DNA of 64,000 nt from Angiostrongylus vasorum (taxonomy: Eukaryota; Nematoda; Chromadorea; Rhabditida; Metastrongylidae): contig JADANN010000197.1 in assembly GCA_018806985.1 (NCBI GenBank), forward strand, positions 637,501 to 701,500, read 5' to 3'. A model generated the notes under the pieces. That model had not been told where the DNA came from. It saw only the letters and a list, made by a program, of their open reading frames with translations, and did not search any database. Positions 45,905-62,937 of the stretch are shown piece after piece. Each line of letters begins with the position of its first letter. The stretch's first letter is position 1. The position numbers were made by a program, and so were the translations under genes.

Positions 45905-46010
45905 TAGAATTCTGATTGACGTTTCGGCGGTTTCGCCTTCGTGAGAGCCTGGAAAGATTAAATTGATGGGCAATCTACTTAAGCAAACATCATCATAACC
46001 TAAGCGTATA
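45905..46010 (-). mobile_element. PLE terminus, hammerhead decayed
   Basis: Keeps GAAAC, GUC and the GGCG/CGCC stem II, but the first box is changed (CUCACGA). A SINE1 follows directly. Confidence 0.5.
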
Positions 46011-46020
46011 AAACATGAAA

Positions 46021-46298
46021 AAAAGGACAAAGTTCTCAGCTTTGGTCAATTCCTGTGGGATGTGAAATGCATTCGACTTCATTAAGCATCGTTTGGAGGT
46101 GATTGAATACATATCTGGCCTTTACAATGACTCGTGGTGGCCTACCGATGTATCGAGCCAGTGCTGCTATCCTCCCAGACAAGTCTGGTACCAATCTGCC
46201 GACCCCAGAGAGATGGAAGGCTTGGTGGGGCAGGGGGCAGAGGGATTGATCCCATGTGTGTTGCACGGCGCCTCCGACCACTGCCCCATACGCGCCCT
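46021..46298 (-). mobile_element. SINE1 copy
   Basis: Full-length minus-strand SINE1. ATAAAACAT occurs on both flanks, a probable target-site duplication. Confidence 0.87.
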
Positions 46299-46429
46299 AC
46301 ATAAAACATAATACATAAATTTTCCCTAGCATAATAAGCAGCTTATTTTGAACGCTCACCGTGTTCCCTTATTAGATCGAATCTCACTTAACCTCCGCGT
46401 GAATCATAGCTGGTTATCCGAGTCGACGG

Positions 46430-47640
46430 TTCACAGTCGTTCGAACTGGCGTTATGGTTTGTTTGTGGTCAAGTAGAGTCGAATCTTCTTGAGTGGAGCA
46501 CCGCTCTAATGAAGAAACCTCATTGAACAGTGTCATTTTATGCAAGATGGTTGTTGATTAACGAGTGACTCACTGTTTTTCTTCCTCGTAAGCCTCCTAG
46601 TTATTTGAGTAGAGTCTACCGCATAGAGTCTTACTGGGTGAGGAATCATTTGACGCTACCGCCCTTTATACTAACGTGTCGAAAAGCTTCGCAATGCAAG
46701 CCATCAGCGAGGTCCTCATACAACACGAGGAAACAATAAACATGTAACCCAACTGCGAAGTACTTCCCACAAATGACAAGGCTGGAAATGGGACAGGGAC
46801 TAGCTCCCAAGTCTTGCCATCAAATTTATGGCTAGGATGGAATTACCAGTAGTCGATCTCCGGATGCTGCAGACATGTAGGTGATTGCTTTTGTATCTGT
46901 TCCATACATGACGATACGTACAAATAGTTTGGGTTGTTGAATGGACAGTCAGAGTGCCTAGCATTCACATAAGAGAAACCGGAAGAAATTGGCTTACCAT
47001 TTCTGTACGTTCAAATTATTATATCCAAAAACGGCCATATCACCAAGTGGAACGGAAAGCCAATTAATAAAAAACATGCTCGTTCATTACTCTCCTTCCA
47101 CTCTTCACACACAAAAAGAGCGCTTGTGAGAAACGTGTTTCGAACAGCCATCTCTGTGTGCAGAAGACAGAAGAAAGCGTCGTCCGTGAAATTGGATAGT
47201 CAAATAGCCATTTCGAATGGCTACGAAACTGTAGCTCCTCAAAATGGATATAGTGGAAAAGTCATGCCTCCAAACGACAGTTCTAGAGGAAATAAGGTTC
47301 CGTTTATTCTGCTCTTCATTTCCAACGAAATTAGAGCAGCTATAAAACGCTACTTAAGAAGGGCCGGTCTAAAGAATTCGGTAACGATAATTGAAATTCC
47401 ACCGAGTAATCTAAGAAACCAGCTAGTTCACAACCGCCTATATGACCGTCTATGCACAATGCAAAGTTGCAAAATACGCTAGACAAGGTGATTGCATGAG
47501 TTCAGGTACGGCGTACTTATTGTCTTTTACAGCGTGCGTGGACGAATACATTGGCGAAGAGGGTAGACCACTTTACGTTCGTTTAAAAAGAACACCTAGC
47601 CAGTAAACATATGGTTTAAAGTAAAGTTTAAATATTTAAT
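46430..47640 (+). mobile_element. Penelope-like element, third copy, 5'-degraded
   Basis: RT relics: EESFDATALYTNVSKSF (motif A region), a motif B relic near LEMGQGLAPK, a broken motif C near 46880, and FLYVQIIISKNGHITKW. The GIY-YIG N-terminal portion is readable from 47126 (VRNVFRTAISVC, FILLFISNEIRAAIKRYLR, LVHNRLYDRLCT), then decays before the endonuclease core. No inverted left arm is clear. Confidence 0.65.
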
Positions 47641-47779
47641 ATTGTCAGTTTCTGAAATATTGTTATGCTCTGTGCTAGCTAGTAATGATCCCGACTTCTG
47701 CAGTGCAGATTGCTCGGGGAAAAGACGTTATTATCGCCGAAAAGTCACTATCAACAGCAGTCATCGTGTAGCATCATGG

Positions 47780-47990
47780 GGGTGAGGTTATCTCATTCGG
47801 GCGGTACTCCGATGAAGAAGATTCGACTCGATACGACGACGAAGAGACCAAATGGAGAAGTCGAACGAACGTGGAGTTGCGACTAGGATCATCGGCTTTG
47901 AGGAAGACGAAGAAGTCAACGTTAGCCGAATAAAGTTGTATGTGAACCTCATGTAGCTCGTCAGTGAAGGAATATTCATTCTTTTTCGAC
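47780..47990 (+). mobile_element. Remnant with second-type hammerhead-like motif
   Basis: The motif at 47893-47928 has a perfect 5-bp stem I (CGGCU/AGCCG), first box UUGAGGA, extra A, stem II GAC/GUC with a 6-nt loop, and GUU before the stem I return. The second box is short (AAC rather than GAAAC). AATAAAGTTGTATGTG follows. It shares the GGATCATCGGCT lead-in with 21.6 kb. Confidence 0.5.
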
Positions 47991-47999
47991 TCAAATGAA

Positions 48000-48970
48000 C
48001 CCAGTTTTGAAGGAGGCACAGATTTCGAGACGTATGAGAGGTGAAACTTTATATCAACCTCGTTTTAGTTTAATAATCCAAGAAAATGTTATTGTATTAG
48101 GCACACGAAGCCATAAAACGGTTCAAGAGCTAATTAATCCCATTGTGATCGTTTTTTTTTCCTCGTCGATTTCTTCTTGAATATTCTTTTACGAAATCGG
48201 TTTGCTACATCGTCCTAGAGCGTCAGCAGAAGTACTCGCACTGCCGTCACAGGAGTTCCTGGATCAATGGAAGAAGCCGAGGTAAAACAGCAAACTTATG
48301 TGTGTTCCAAACAGGTTGGAAGCTGCTTGTGGCGGCAGCGAGAGGAACGGCGTAGCTTGGCTTTCCAGGGAAGATCATGTTCGGCCAATATTAGGGATAT
48401 CAGTAAAGAGATAAGTTCACAGACAACGACATATGAGCTCGACATGCTCCATGATACAAAAAAAAAGACCGCTACAAAACGAAACTGAAGAGTGGGAAAA
48501 TGCGAGAAATGTAAAGAAATGTCGTCTAGGTAAATGGATCAATATTCCATTAAGAATAAATCATTGATCATTGCGTAAATTCTAACTTACCTGTGATTTA
48601 AAGGATGGAGTCAGTGCCTAAGATGCTGATAGAATTCCTCAGCTCGAATTTTAATACACATCACATTCAGGGAGAACGGATCAAAGAAAGCAATTACAGG
48701 AAGGAAGTGGCAGACAGGGCTGATAAGGAGCTTTCAAACCAAGGGGAGATCCTGGAAAAGCATGAACATTGCTTCGTAATCACCCAGACAAAAAACGACT
48801 TTGTAAAGCTTCATTTCTAAAACACATTTTCCTTACAGGTATGAGGAATCGCGTTAGTATGTCTAGGTGAGCCAGCTGAGAACATTGAATTCATTTCATC
48901 AAAGCTACTCACTTTATAAATAAAGAGTAGATAGTCTTTATTTGCTGACCAATCATATTTTATCTGCATA
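48000..48970. other. Unassigned; possible small exons
   Basis: Around 48225-48410 one frame reads SAEVLALPSQEFLDQWKKP up to a GAG|GTAAAA donor, and another reads LEAACGGSERNGVAWLSRE after an AACAG acceptor. These could be exons of an unrecognised or decayed plus-strand gene. An open frame at 48605-48820 starts MESVPKMLIEFLSSNF. None matches a family I know. Confidence 0.25.
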
Positions 48971-48981
48971 TTCGCATAAAA

Positions 48982-49265
48982 GGGGCGAGTGTGGCGCAGT
49001 GGTCGGAGGCGCTTTGCAACACACATGTGGAATCGATTTTCGCACCCATGGCCCACCAAGCCTTCCATCCCTCCAGGGTCGGCAAATTGGTACCAGACTT
49101 GTCTGGGAGGGTAGCAGCACTGGCTCCTTACATCGGTAGGCCACCGCGAGTCGTTGTAAAGGCCAGATATGCATTCAGTCATTTCCAAACGATGATCAAT
49201 GAAGTCGAATGCATAGCGCATCCCTCAGGGATTGATCAACGTCGAGAGTTTTATCCTTTATTTAT
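48982..49265 (+). mobile_element. SINE1 copy with perfect 13-bp TSD
   Basis: The cleanest SINE1 in the window: head GGCGAGTGTGGCGCAGTGG, complete core and tail. TATTCGCATAAAA is repeated exactly at 48969-48981 and 49266-49278, defining a ~284-bp element. Confidence 0.95.
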
Positions 49266-49429
49266 TATTCGCATAAAAAGATATGAGAGATGCGCAGTGC
49301 TTAAAGGCGTCTTTGAATAATACGCATAAAGATGCCTCGGGTTAAACTAGCCTCTCATCCTTCGGACTTCCGCAAACTGGTATTAGACCTGTTCCTGAAA
49401 AGCTCACCGATCCAGAAAAGTTGGCGGAT

Positions 49430-49560
49430 TAAAGATCTGGAATCTTATGACACTTCTGGCCTGGGGTCCAAATTTTGCAAGCACCATAGTGGTTGTATTT
49501 CATTCCGAGCCCTGCTATGAGAAATAGTAATAGGCAGTAAATAGAAAGTGAACATTGTGA
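49430..49560 (+). mobile_element. SINE3 tail fragment
   Basis: AATTTTGCAAGCACC, CATAGTGGTTGTATTTC and TAATAGGCAGTAAATAGAAAG correspond to the SINE3 3' half. Confidence 0.5.
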
Positions 49561-49619
49561 TTTGTTCTGGCACAATTATCTCAGTGCTTCAAGGTGAATT
49601 TATTCTATCAGGATCTAAG

Positions 49620-49765
49620 GCCGTTCATGATGAAGACAAAACCTTGAAGTAGCAGCAGCAGAAGTCATGCACAAATTCAAAAAATTTTCGGGATGAGAGA
49701 TGTACGGAAAGGTAGCGCAGTAAATATGTAAGAAATGCTGGGATCTGCAAATTGTGTGACATCTG
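49620..49765 (+). mobile_element. SINE2 tail fragment
   Basis: GATGAAGACAAAACC, AAGTAGCAGCAGCAGAAG and GAAATGCTGGGATCTGCA follow the SINE2 tail in order; the head is absent. Confidence 0.55.
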
Positions 49766-51060
49766 CTTATGTAGAAAGAGTTCCCATAAAAAAGAAAAGG
49801 AAAGGTGGGATGTAACACCAGGAAGAGACCATTCGCTCCACAACATAGTTCTCTTCACGATCTAGTGCAAACTCAGTGCAGCTCGACTGCAACCCAGGGA
49901 TTTGCCCTGGGATGCTAGGCATGTTCATTGTGGTAGCATATTACACCATTCTGAAGTGGAAGTCGAACTTATCTGGGTGGTTTAGACGAGAATGTAGCTA
50001 CACGCCTTCTTGTGGTACTCGGTATGTTCACAAGTTGCTTGTTATTCTGGAATAGAATTAGGAGGTATTTAGAAGATTCAATCAGGACCTGCAGATCCAA
50101 TATCCTGAATTTAACGTGTCAGAGAAACTACATGGACAATTGTGGCCTGCCTCTAACATCTCATCCTCCACTTGAGAGCGTTATATGTAAAAGTGCGATT
50201 AACTGGATCAGGATGTCGTAGCTGTAGAGATAAACCGTCTCGTACTAAATTCTATGACCGACATTCTATTAGCGTTGGCATTGGTCAGTCATCAATTCCT
50301 TTCTTAATGAGCATGCAAGAGGTTGTTATTACACATAATACCCCCTTCATGGAAAAAAATATTAGGTAGTAAATGAAAAGTTAAACGTTTTGATTCTAAA
50401 TGATAAAGTTTTACCTGGGCTGACGTTAGGTTAAAGTTAGAAACGGCCATTAAAAACGGCCATTATTTTCATGTCGAGTACATTTCTACTCTAAGCATAT
50501 CAGGCATCTTGGGTGAGAGGGTAATCACGACTAGCTGAATTCTGCCGTGCGTAGCTTTACTTTAGTACGGGTTTCAGATATATAGGGAAAAGATCGAAGT
50601 CCTTATCATCCTGAATAACCCCTTTAGGAAGGTGACCCCCCAGTGAACATTGCCCTTTTTCACACACAAGAACATTTTCTTTCTACGGCGACATAGTTAG
50701 CCGCTGGCGAGATACCGGGTGAATTCCTTAGTAATCTCGTTAGTCATAGACTGAATGACTCGAACGGTCACCAGTAACGTGTGAATTCGCTCCTCATAGC
50801 GTACGATTGCTGCTCAGTGGCCTCGCTACCTCCAAAGGCAAGTGTCACATGATCCCCATGAGGCACTTTTATTTTCACTGTTTTTCGCGAGAGTTTAGCC
50901 AGTGGACTTTCGTTTAGTTCTGCATGGAGAATATAACCTGCTTGTTGGAACTTTTGCAACTTCTGCTGCCGTTAATTTGGCACGCTCCTTTTCAGCATGT
51001 AATAATTCTTCGTACGGAGAACTTTCTTCGCTCCAGTATCATCAAAAAGTCATCACACAG
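49766..51060. other. No recognised gene
   Basis: A minus-strand frame (50768-50959) with KLSRKTVKIKVPHGDHVT and an overlapping one ending VRVIQSMTNEITKEF look more protein-like than chance. Stops separate them and I cannot assign them; a decayed retroelement gag is one possibility. Confidence 0.3.
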
Positions 51061-51067
51061 CCACAAT

Positions 51068-51114
51068 GATCTTGAGATATTCGCAAACCTCAGTTTTGCG
51101 AATATCTCAAGATC
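51068..51114. repeat. Near-perfect hairpin at SINE3 end
   Basis: GATCTTGAGATATTCGCAAA and its reverse complement flank a loop of a few bases, giving a ~20-bp stem. Both arms are the SINE3 GATATTTGCAAAACTC block, so this is a palindromic junction of SINE3 ends. Confidence 0.8.
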
Positions 51115-51305
51115 AATGGTGCTGAGATACTTGCAAAAACTCGGACCGCAGGTGTTTGCGGTGGGGAACCAACGCGTCGTTACCCTTCCGTGGGCGGGCT
51201 AACGCGTTCACCACCACACCATGCGGCTGCTTCGTTTCACCTGTCTCTCGGCTAGTTCTATCGATCAACGTTATTACCAATCACCCGTCAACGGGATTGA
51301 TCCGA
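51115..51305 (-). mobile_element. SINE3 copy
   Basis: Minus-strand SINE3: GCTGAGATACTTGCAAAA, GGTGTTTGCGGTGGGGAACC, CACCACACCATGCGG, TCACCCGTCAACGGGATTGA. Confidence 0.75.
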
Positions 51306-51454
51306 TGCTTGAAGATTCCGGAACAGTAAGAGTTAGTAGAAAAAGCCGAAAACGTAAACACTGTGGATACAGTATAGTCCACAGATCTCGCCACGAATGA
51401 AGTGTGAGTGCGTGTGTACGCTCTGATCGAACAGCTTACCTGATACTTGATTCT

Positions 51455-51830
51455 CGAACAGTACGCCCTCACTGGTTATGCGAACCTCAGCGTAATCAGC
51501 ACTTTTCGGAGACCTGCTGGTTAAGCCATTGTGGCTCCCTGGAGTCTCGAAGTCAGCCTGGCCTAAGTCTGCCTCAGGTCTTCGCCACCACAGGCAGTCG
51601 CAGCCCTTGTGGATCAGAGGGAGATTTGCCATGCCATTTTAATTCAAGGACTGTGGTGGATCTTGGTATAGGTTTATTCTTAGCTAGGCTTCCTGATGGA
51701 AACGCCGGACTCCTCAGCTTGGGAGACCCTGCCGGAGGGAGAGGGGCGAATCCCCACGCTGTACATCGTACTCCGACACCCAGGAACGTCTTCCAGCCAC
51801 GATGAGGCGGTAAACAACTGGGAGGAGTGA
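51455..51830 (-). mobile_element. Family C element
   Basis: Collinear with the other four copies, in the same orientation. Includes GGATCTTGGTATAGGTTTA, GGGAGACCCTGCC and CGATGAGGCGGTAAAC (plus-strand reading). Confidence 0.6.
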
Positions 51831-52199
51831 ACAGCAACTTATCGAAACGTGCTAAGCAAAGTGACTTGACAGTAATTTTGAACCACGTCTCAGTAGCTTT
51901 TCGGTGCAAAAAAAAGTGTTAATAAGCAATGCTCATTGCTACTTTATTCCTGCTACTATTACGTGTCGGTAATTGTTTGATAAATGCGTTATGAGAAAGC
52001 AGAAATCTGTGCAGAATAATTTCATTCGATTTCTTGTCATGATGTTGTGGCGATATAGTCGCCAGCCCGTCATTGTTGTACAGCGCTTCGTAGTATATCT
52101 GACGACGGTGATGGTCCGCTTCTGACGCTTTACTCCTTGTACTGGCTTCGGTATACTCGCGTTTTTTCTTTCGTGAACGCTGACGACAACCCACCTAGG
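51831..52199. other. No recognisable gene
   Basis: Only chance frames seen. Confidence 0.35.
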
Positions 52200-52512
52200 C
52201 CTTGAAGCCGCTGATGGTGCAGCAAGTCTCCCATCCCTACGGACCCGTGAAATGGGTACCGGACTTGCTTAGGGCAAGCTCATCAAGTAGCCCATTAATT
52301 GCCATCCGTATGTGAGCGCTCTAGCACGGCTATCTCAGGGCTAAAGGGAGAATCGACTCGACCAGTACTCAACGATATTCGTCATCAAAGCGAAGAAATC
52401 CTAAAGAAGCCGGATTCACACTCAAAATGTTCGAATACCTTCGCGAATGCTCGGTGCGAGCAAACTAATCGAATGCGAGAATTGCCGAGATCCGCACAGT
52501 ATGGCACTTTTG
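52200..52512 (+). mobile_element. SINE2 copy
   Basis: Diverged head, then GGGTACCGGACTTGC, the CACGGCTATCTCAGGG body and a tail with GAATGCGAGAATTGCCGAGATCCGCACA. Confidence 0.6.
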
Positions 52513-52790
52513 ATGTCAAATCATATTTTTAAAAAATGTCTAGAGCCCGGTTCCTGACAAAACTACTCTCATCACTTGTCGTTGAATTGGACGGTAGTCA
52601 CAAGATACATCGCAATTCCATCATCTCTATCCAGTATGTTGCCGTGTTCTTAATGGGCTGACATAAAGTTTTTAACATTCCGTTTAGCTCGCAACCACCG
52701 GACTTTACCTTCTTCGGAGATTTCTTGCGGTTGTGAACTTCACAGTACGTCAAATTACTCGCTCATTTTTTCCTGTAATTAATTATCATT

Positions 52791-53019
52791 GAGATGGATC
52801 CCTGCACCCTAGGCTCACCAAGCCTTCCATCCCTCCGGATTCGGCAACTTGGTACCACACTTGTCTGGGAGGATGGGAGCACTGGCTCGATACATCGACA
52901 GGCCACCGCGAGTCGTTGTAGAGGCCAGATATGCATTCAGTCACCTCCAACGATACTTAGTGAATTCGAATGCCTGGCGCATCCCTCAGGGACTGATCAA
53001 CGCCGAGAGCTTTATCCTT
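52791..53019 (+). mobile_element. 5'-truncated SINE1 with TSD
   Basis: Starts inside SINE1 near the end of the head (CCTGCACCCTAGGCTCACC), then complete to the tail. TAATTATCATT (52780-52790) and TAATCATCATT (53020-53030) flank it, matching at 10 of 11. 5' truncation with a target duplication is the signature of target-primed reverse transcription. Confidence 0.85.
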
Positions 53020-53279
53020 TAATCATCATTTGTAATGACGATGGAGCGTTGAAACTGTTTTCTGTGCATATGATGAACGTGGAGAACGGCTTCGAAGCAC
53101 GCGAAATCCGTTGAAAATAAATGTCTGGTTCGTATCAGTAGCTCGTCAAGTAGACAAAATGTGCGTGATCAATGCTAAGGTTAATTAAAAAGTCGAACAT
53201 TGGAGTTCTACAGGGTTTTTATAGAGTTTACAGGAACTTGATATGTACAATTCTCGTCTTCGGGGTGGCGATTGCGTGG

Positions 53280-53540
53280 TGGTTAGTGACGCCGTTGATC
53301 AGGAAGCAAAGGCTCTAGTTCGGTCCCCACCCCCCTCCCCCTCCCGCCAATGCTCATGCTCTTCTCCAGTCCACGTGGTAACGCCCCAGCCCGGCTATCT
53401 CTATGACCGCAAGGAGATTTGACTCGACCAGCACTTTCCGACATTCATAACGAAGGCGAAATCCCAGGCAGAAGCTGAAGCAGCACGCGACATGTTCGAA
53501 GACCATTGTGGACGATGAGCGCGACTGAAATGAAAAAAAA
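53280..53540 (+). mobile_element. SINE2 copy
   Basis: Head with GTTAGTGACGCCGTTGATC and a B-box-like GGCTCTAGTTCGGTCCC, body GCCCCAGCCCGGCTATCTC, tail GCAGAAGCTGAAGCAGCACG. Confidence 0.55.
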
Positions 53541-53744
53541 GTTCTCATTGTCGCACTGCTTTTATCTTCCCACGATTTCCTTTCATTGTGGATTCCCCGC
53601 AAGTCCTCGGGGTAGTGGAAAGCAAGAGGGGATCAACGGTTCCACGGTCTCAAACAAATAATTCTTCCCACTGAGAAACAAGCGAATTTAGTGAGTGAAC
53701 TATCTGACTTTGTTTTACTTTTTTATTTTCTGCCTACTACAATT

Positions 53745-53985
53745 TTCACGGCAGGGTACTAAGCGAAATACAACCACAATGTTGCTGAGATATTTGCAAA
53801 ACTCTGAATCACAGATCTCTGGTCGATAGAGCCAGCTGAGAGACAGGCGAAACGAAGGACCCGCGTGGTGTGGTAGTGAACGCGTTACTCCGCAGAAAGG
53901 ACAATAGCGCGTTCGTTCCCCACCTTAGACACCTGTGGTCCGGAGTTTTGCAAATATCTCAGCAACATTGTGGTTGTATCTGACT
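53745..53985. repeat. Inverted pair of SINE3 copies
   Basis: A short minus-strand SINE3 end (ACCACAATGTTGCTGAGATA, 53770-53810) faces a plus-strand SINE3 head and tail (53815-53985) ending CAGCAACATTGTGGTTGTA. Confidence 0.65.
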
Positions 53986-54049
53986 TTGGTTTGTTGGCTT
54001 GATGTATACCTTTTCCATGTAAGTTCACATATACATTTATAACGAGGGA

Positions 54050-54235
54050 CGAGTGATTGCTGATAGCAGCTATAGGCGAAAAAGACGGCTGAGAAGAAGG
54101 CGAGACGAAAGTCCCGATGGTGTGGGGGGTGAACGCGTTAGTCCCCGGAAAGTGTAATAGTGGGTTTGATCCTCACCGCAAACACCTGCCTTTCGGAGTT
54201 TTGCAAGTATCTCAGCGTCATTGTGGTTATATAAC
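54050..54235 (+). mobile_element. Diverged SINE3 copy
   Basis: GAGTGATTGCTGATAGCAG, GGTGTGGGGGGTGAACGCG, GGGTTTGATCCTCACC (a better B box than younger copies) and GCAAGTATCTCAGCGTCA. Confidence 0.65.
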
Positions 54236-54760
54236 GAGAGATTCCTTAGCTCTGTTCCGCAACCCATTGGACTTCGAAGCTGTCGCACAGAGACGAAGAG
54301 CATGAAATTTTCTCTTCTGGCCAGAGGACCTTTATTTCACCTTTCTTTTGAGGACAAGATAGCAAATGGTTACTCGCAGAGGTCTGGCACAGCGTAATTA
54401 AAAGAACCTAGAAATCCTTCGATGAGTCCACCTATTTGCGTTGGTGAAGACGTTACTGCAAACTGAATAACCAGCGACAGTGGTGTTGTATAACTGCTGT
54501 GGATAACGCTTTTCTTTCAACGAACTACTTGGAAACTTCGTGTTTATGAAATCGAATAGAACCTGGTTCATCGGTATAAGCTCTTTTCCAAATTTACGCC
54601 ATTCTGAGGAAGACCCTTAGCAAAGAATTCAAACGCGCGCTAGTGCGATACCACGCTCAACGTCAATCCGAAAACTGTCTGAGTTCTCAAGCATTCAAAT
54701 TTCTGATACTTTTGACCAAAACCTTCGTTTTCCTGTTGTTTCTTTTTTATTTAAAGTTAT
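54236..54760. other. Upstream region of RECQ1-like gene
   Basis: No repeat or coding exon recognised. It should contain the promoter of the helicase gene, but I see no specific element. Confidence 0.35.
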
Positions 54761-54766
54761 CTTTAG
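54757..54766 (+). promoter_or_regulatory. Candidate trans-splice acceptor for RECQ1 gene
   Basis: TTATCTTTAG ends 7 nt upstream of the ATG at 54774 in a T-rich context, the usual place for spliced-leader addition in nematodes. Confidence 0.55.
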
Positions 54767-54773
54767 AGTATAT

Positions 54774-61674
<6,901 letters not shown>

Positions 61675-62336
61675 ATAGGGACGTACAGTTAGTGACTATG
61701 TTGTTTTACACCTATGTGGTGCTTCCTTTATCGAAGTTGATGTGGTTCTTCATTTTCATGCAAAATATGTTTTTCGTTGTATTGGTGAAATCCGCTTTCT
61801 CATTGTTATTGTTACTATTTTGTTATTGCTAATATTGCAATTTGCTAAGATCTCGCGTGATGGATGTTTTACGTTATGCGTAAGTATTGAAAGTTCTCTA
61901 AAGCTCTTTAGGCATTGGCATGGACGTATCCTGAATGTACAGATATTGAAATGAACGTACTATTTTCCTTGCCGTGGTCCACATTCATGAATTCGTTTTC
62001 GATCAGACTATGCTTTTATGGGAATGTGATTAGGTGTTTTACACAGCGATAGCAGAAGTATAGTGTCGAACTCTGTTTTCTTCGTACAAGAATATGATTG
62101 AATATCGGTGTGGAGTTCAGTAGGACTAAAATAGGCATCTAGGTTTCCAAGCAACCCTACTTATGTTTTCATACTAAGGAGAAGAAGTAGTTTTAGATAT
62201 TCAAGTAATTATGCGTCTCTACCTTTATCTAGTGGCATTTGCAGTGGATTTTCTGTTGTTCTATTGTTCTGTTGTCCTCAGATATTTCCATGTAAATGGT
62301 AGAACTTGCGTTAATACATGTGAAGTTTCACTTACA
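61675..62336. other. RECQ1 3' UTR / intercistronic region
   Basis: No coding exon or repeat recognised. It separates the helicase stop from the acceptor of the next small gene; I see no clear AATAAA for the helicase. Confidence 0.4.
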
Positions 62337-62344
62337 GTGGAGCT

Positions 62345-62629
62345 ATGTGTGACAAAGAGCGAACAAAAGCCACAAATAGGCCGGACACTAAAACAGCCCG
62401 TAGGGCCCGTGTTCTTCGGAAGATAATGGTGATTATTTGAAATGTGATAATATCACAATTTTCTAGGCGATAAATGCTAATAGATCAAGCGCTTCACAGC
62501 TTTTAGCTAGAGGACGAGTGCCTGAAAAAAATGGCTGACGTGCTTCTAGCTGAGAAGAGACGTCTTTGTAGAATACGGGAGCAACTTGCTAATCTTCTAC
62601 GTGATTGGGAACAGGCTGGAAGAAGCTGA
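62345..62629 (+). CDS. Small basic / coiled-coil protein, function unknown
   Basis: Two exons, 62345-62428 and 62507-62629, give a 68-codon protein. Exon 1 lies 7 nt after a strong acceptor (TTTCACTTACAG, likely trans-spliced) and encodes a basic stretch (MCDKERTKATNRPDTKTARR, then ARVLRKIM). The donor is ATG|GTGATT and the acceptor GCTTTTAG. Exon 2 encodes a heptad-rich helix (LEDECLKKMADVLLAEKRRL, then REQLANLLRDW) and stops. The exon 2 frame is open only from this acceptor; an alternative acceptor at 62466 would give a different, shorter end (AINANRSSASQLLARG). I do not recognise the family. It lies between RECQ1 and DDX1 on the same strand and has its own AATAAA 166 nt after the stop, consistent with an operon member. 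Confidence 0.5.
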
Positions 62630-62794
62630 GGCAACATTGATTCGTCTATGAGCAATATTTTAAGTGATTTTCAGGTTCTCACTTATGTAAGTCCTATCTA
62701 GGAATATTCTTTCCACTGTGAGCGGTACTGTTTCGTTGTTTCCGTGAAGCTCTATATCACTCTTTTCTTCTTTTCTTAGTCTTCTATACCATGT

Positions 62795-62800
62795 AATAAA
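62795..62800 (+). terminator. Polyadenylation signal AATAAA
   Basis: AATAAA after the small gene and about 125 nt before the next acceptor, the spacing usual between cistrons in nematode operons. Confidence 0.55.
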
Positions 62801-62921
62801 AGGTTCTACCCTTCTTGGATAGTTTGTGGTTAGAGTTCTATTAACTACATGCTGTTATCTGTTATTATCGCATCCAGTGAGTATGGTTTTCTTCATTACA
62901 TAACTGCCTTAGGTCGAACAT

Positions 62922-62930
62922 GAAGTTTCA
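62922..62930 (+). promoter_or_regulatory. Candidate trans-splice acceptor for DDX1
   Basis: AAGTTTCAG ends 7 nt before the DDX1 start codon. With the upstream AATAAA it would be an SL2-type site if the genes form an operon. Confidence 0.5.
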
Positions 62931-62937
62931 GTGAGTG

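Noticed and set aside
50768..50959. Protein-like minus-strand frame with KLSRKTVKIKVPHGDHVT
   Set aside because: Could be a decayed retroelement gag, but I cannot match it to a family and stops separate it from its neighbours.
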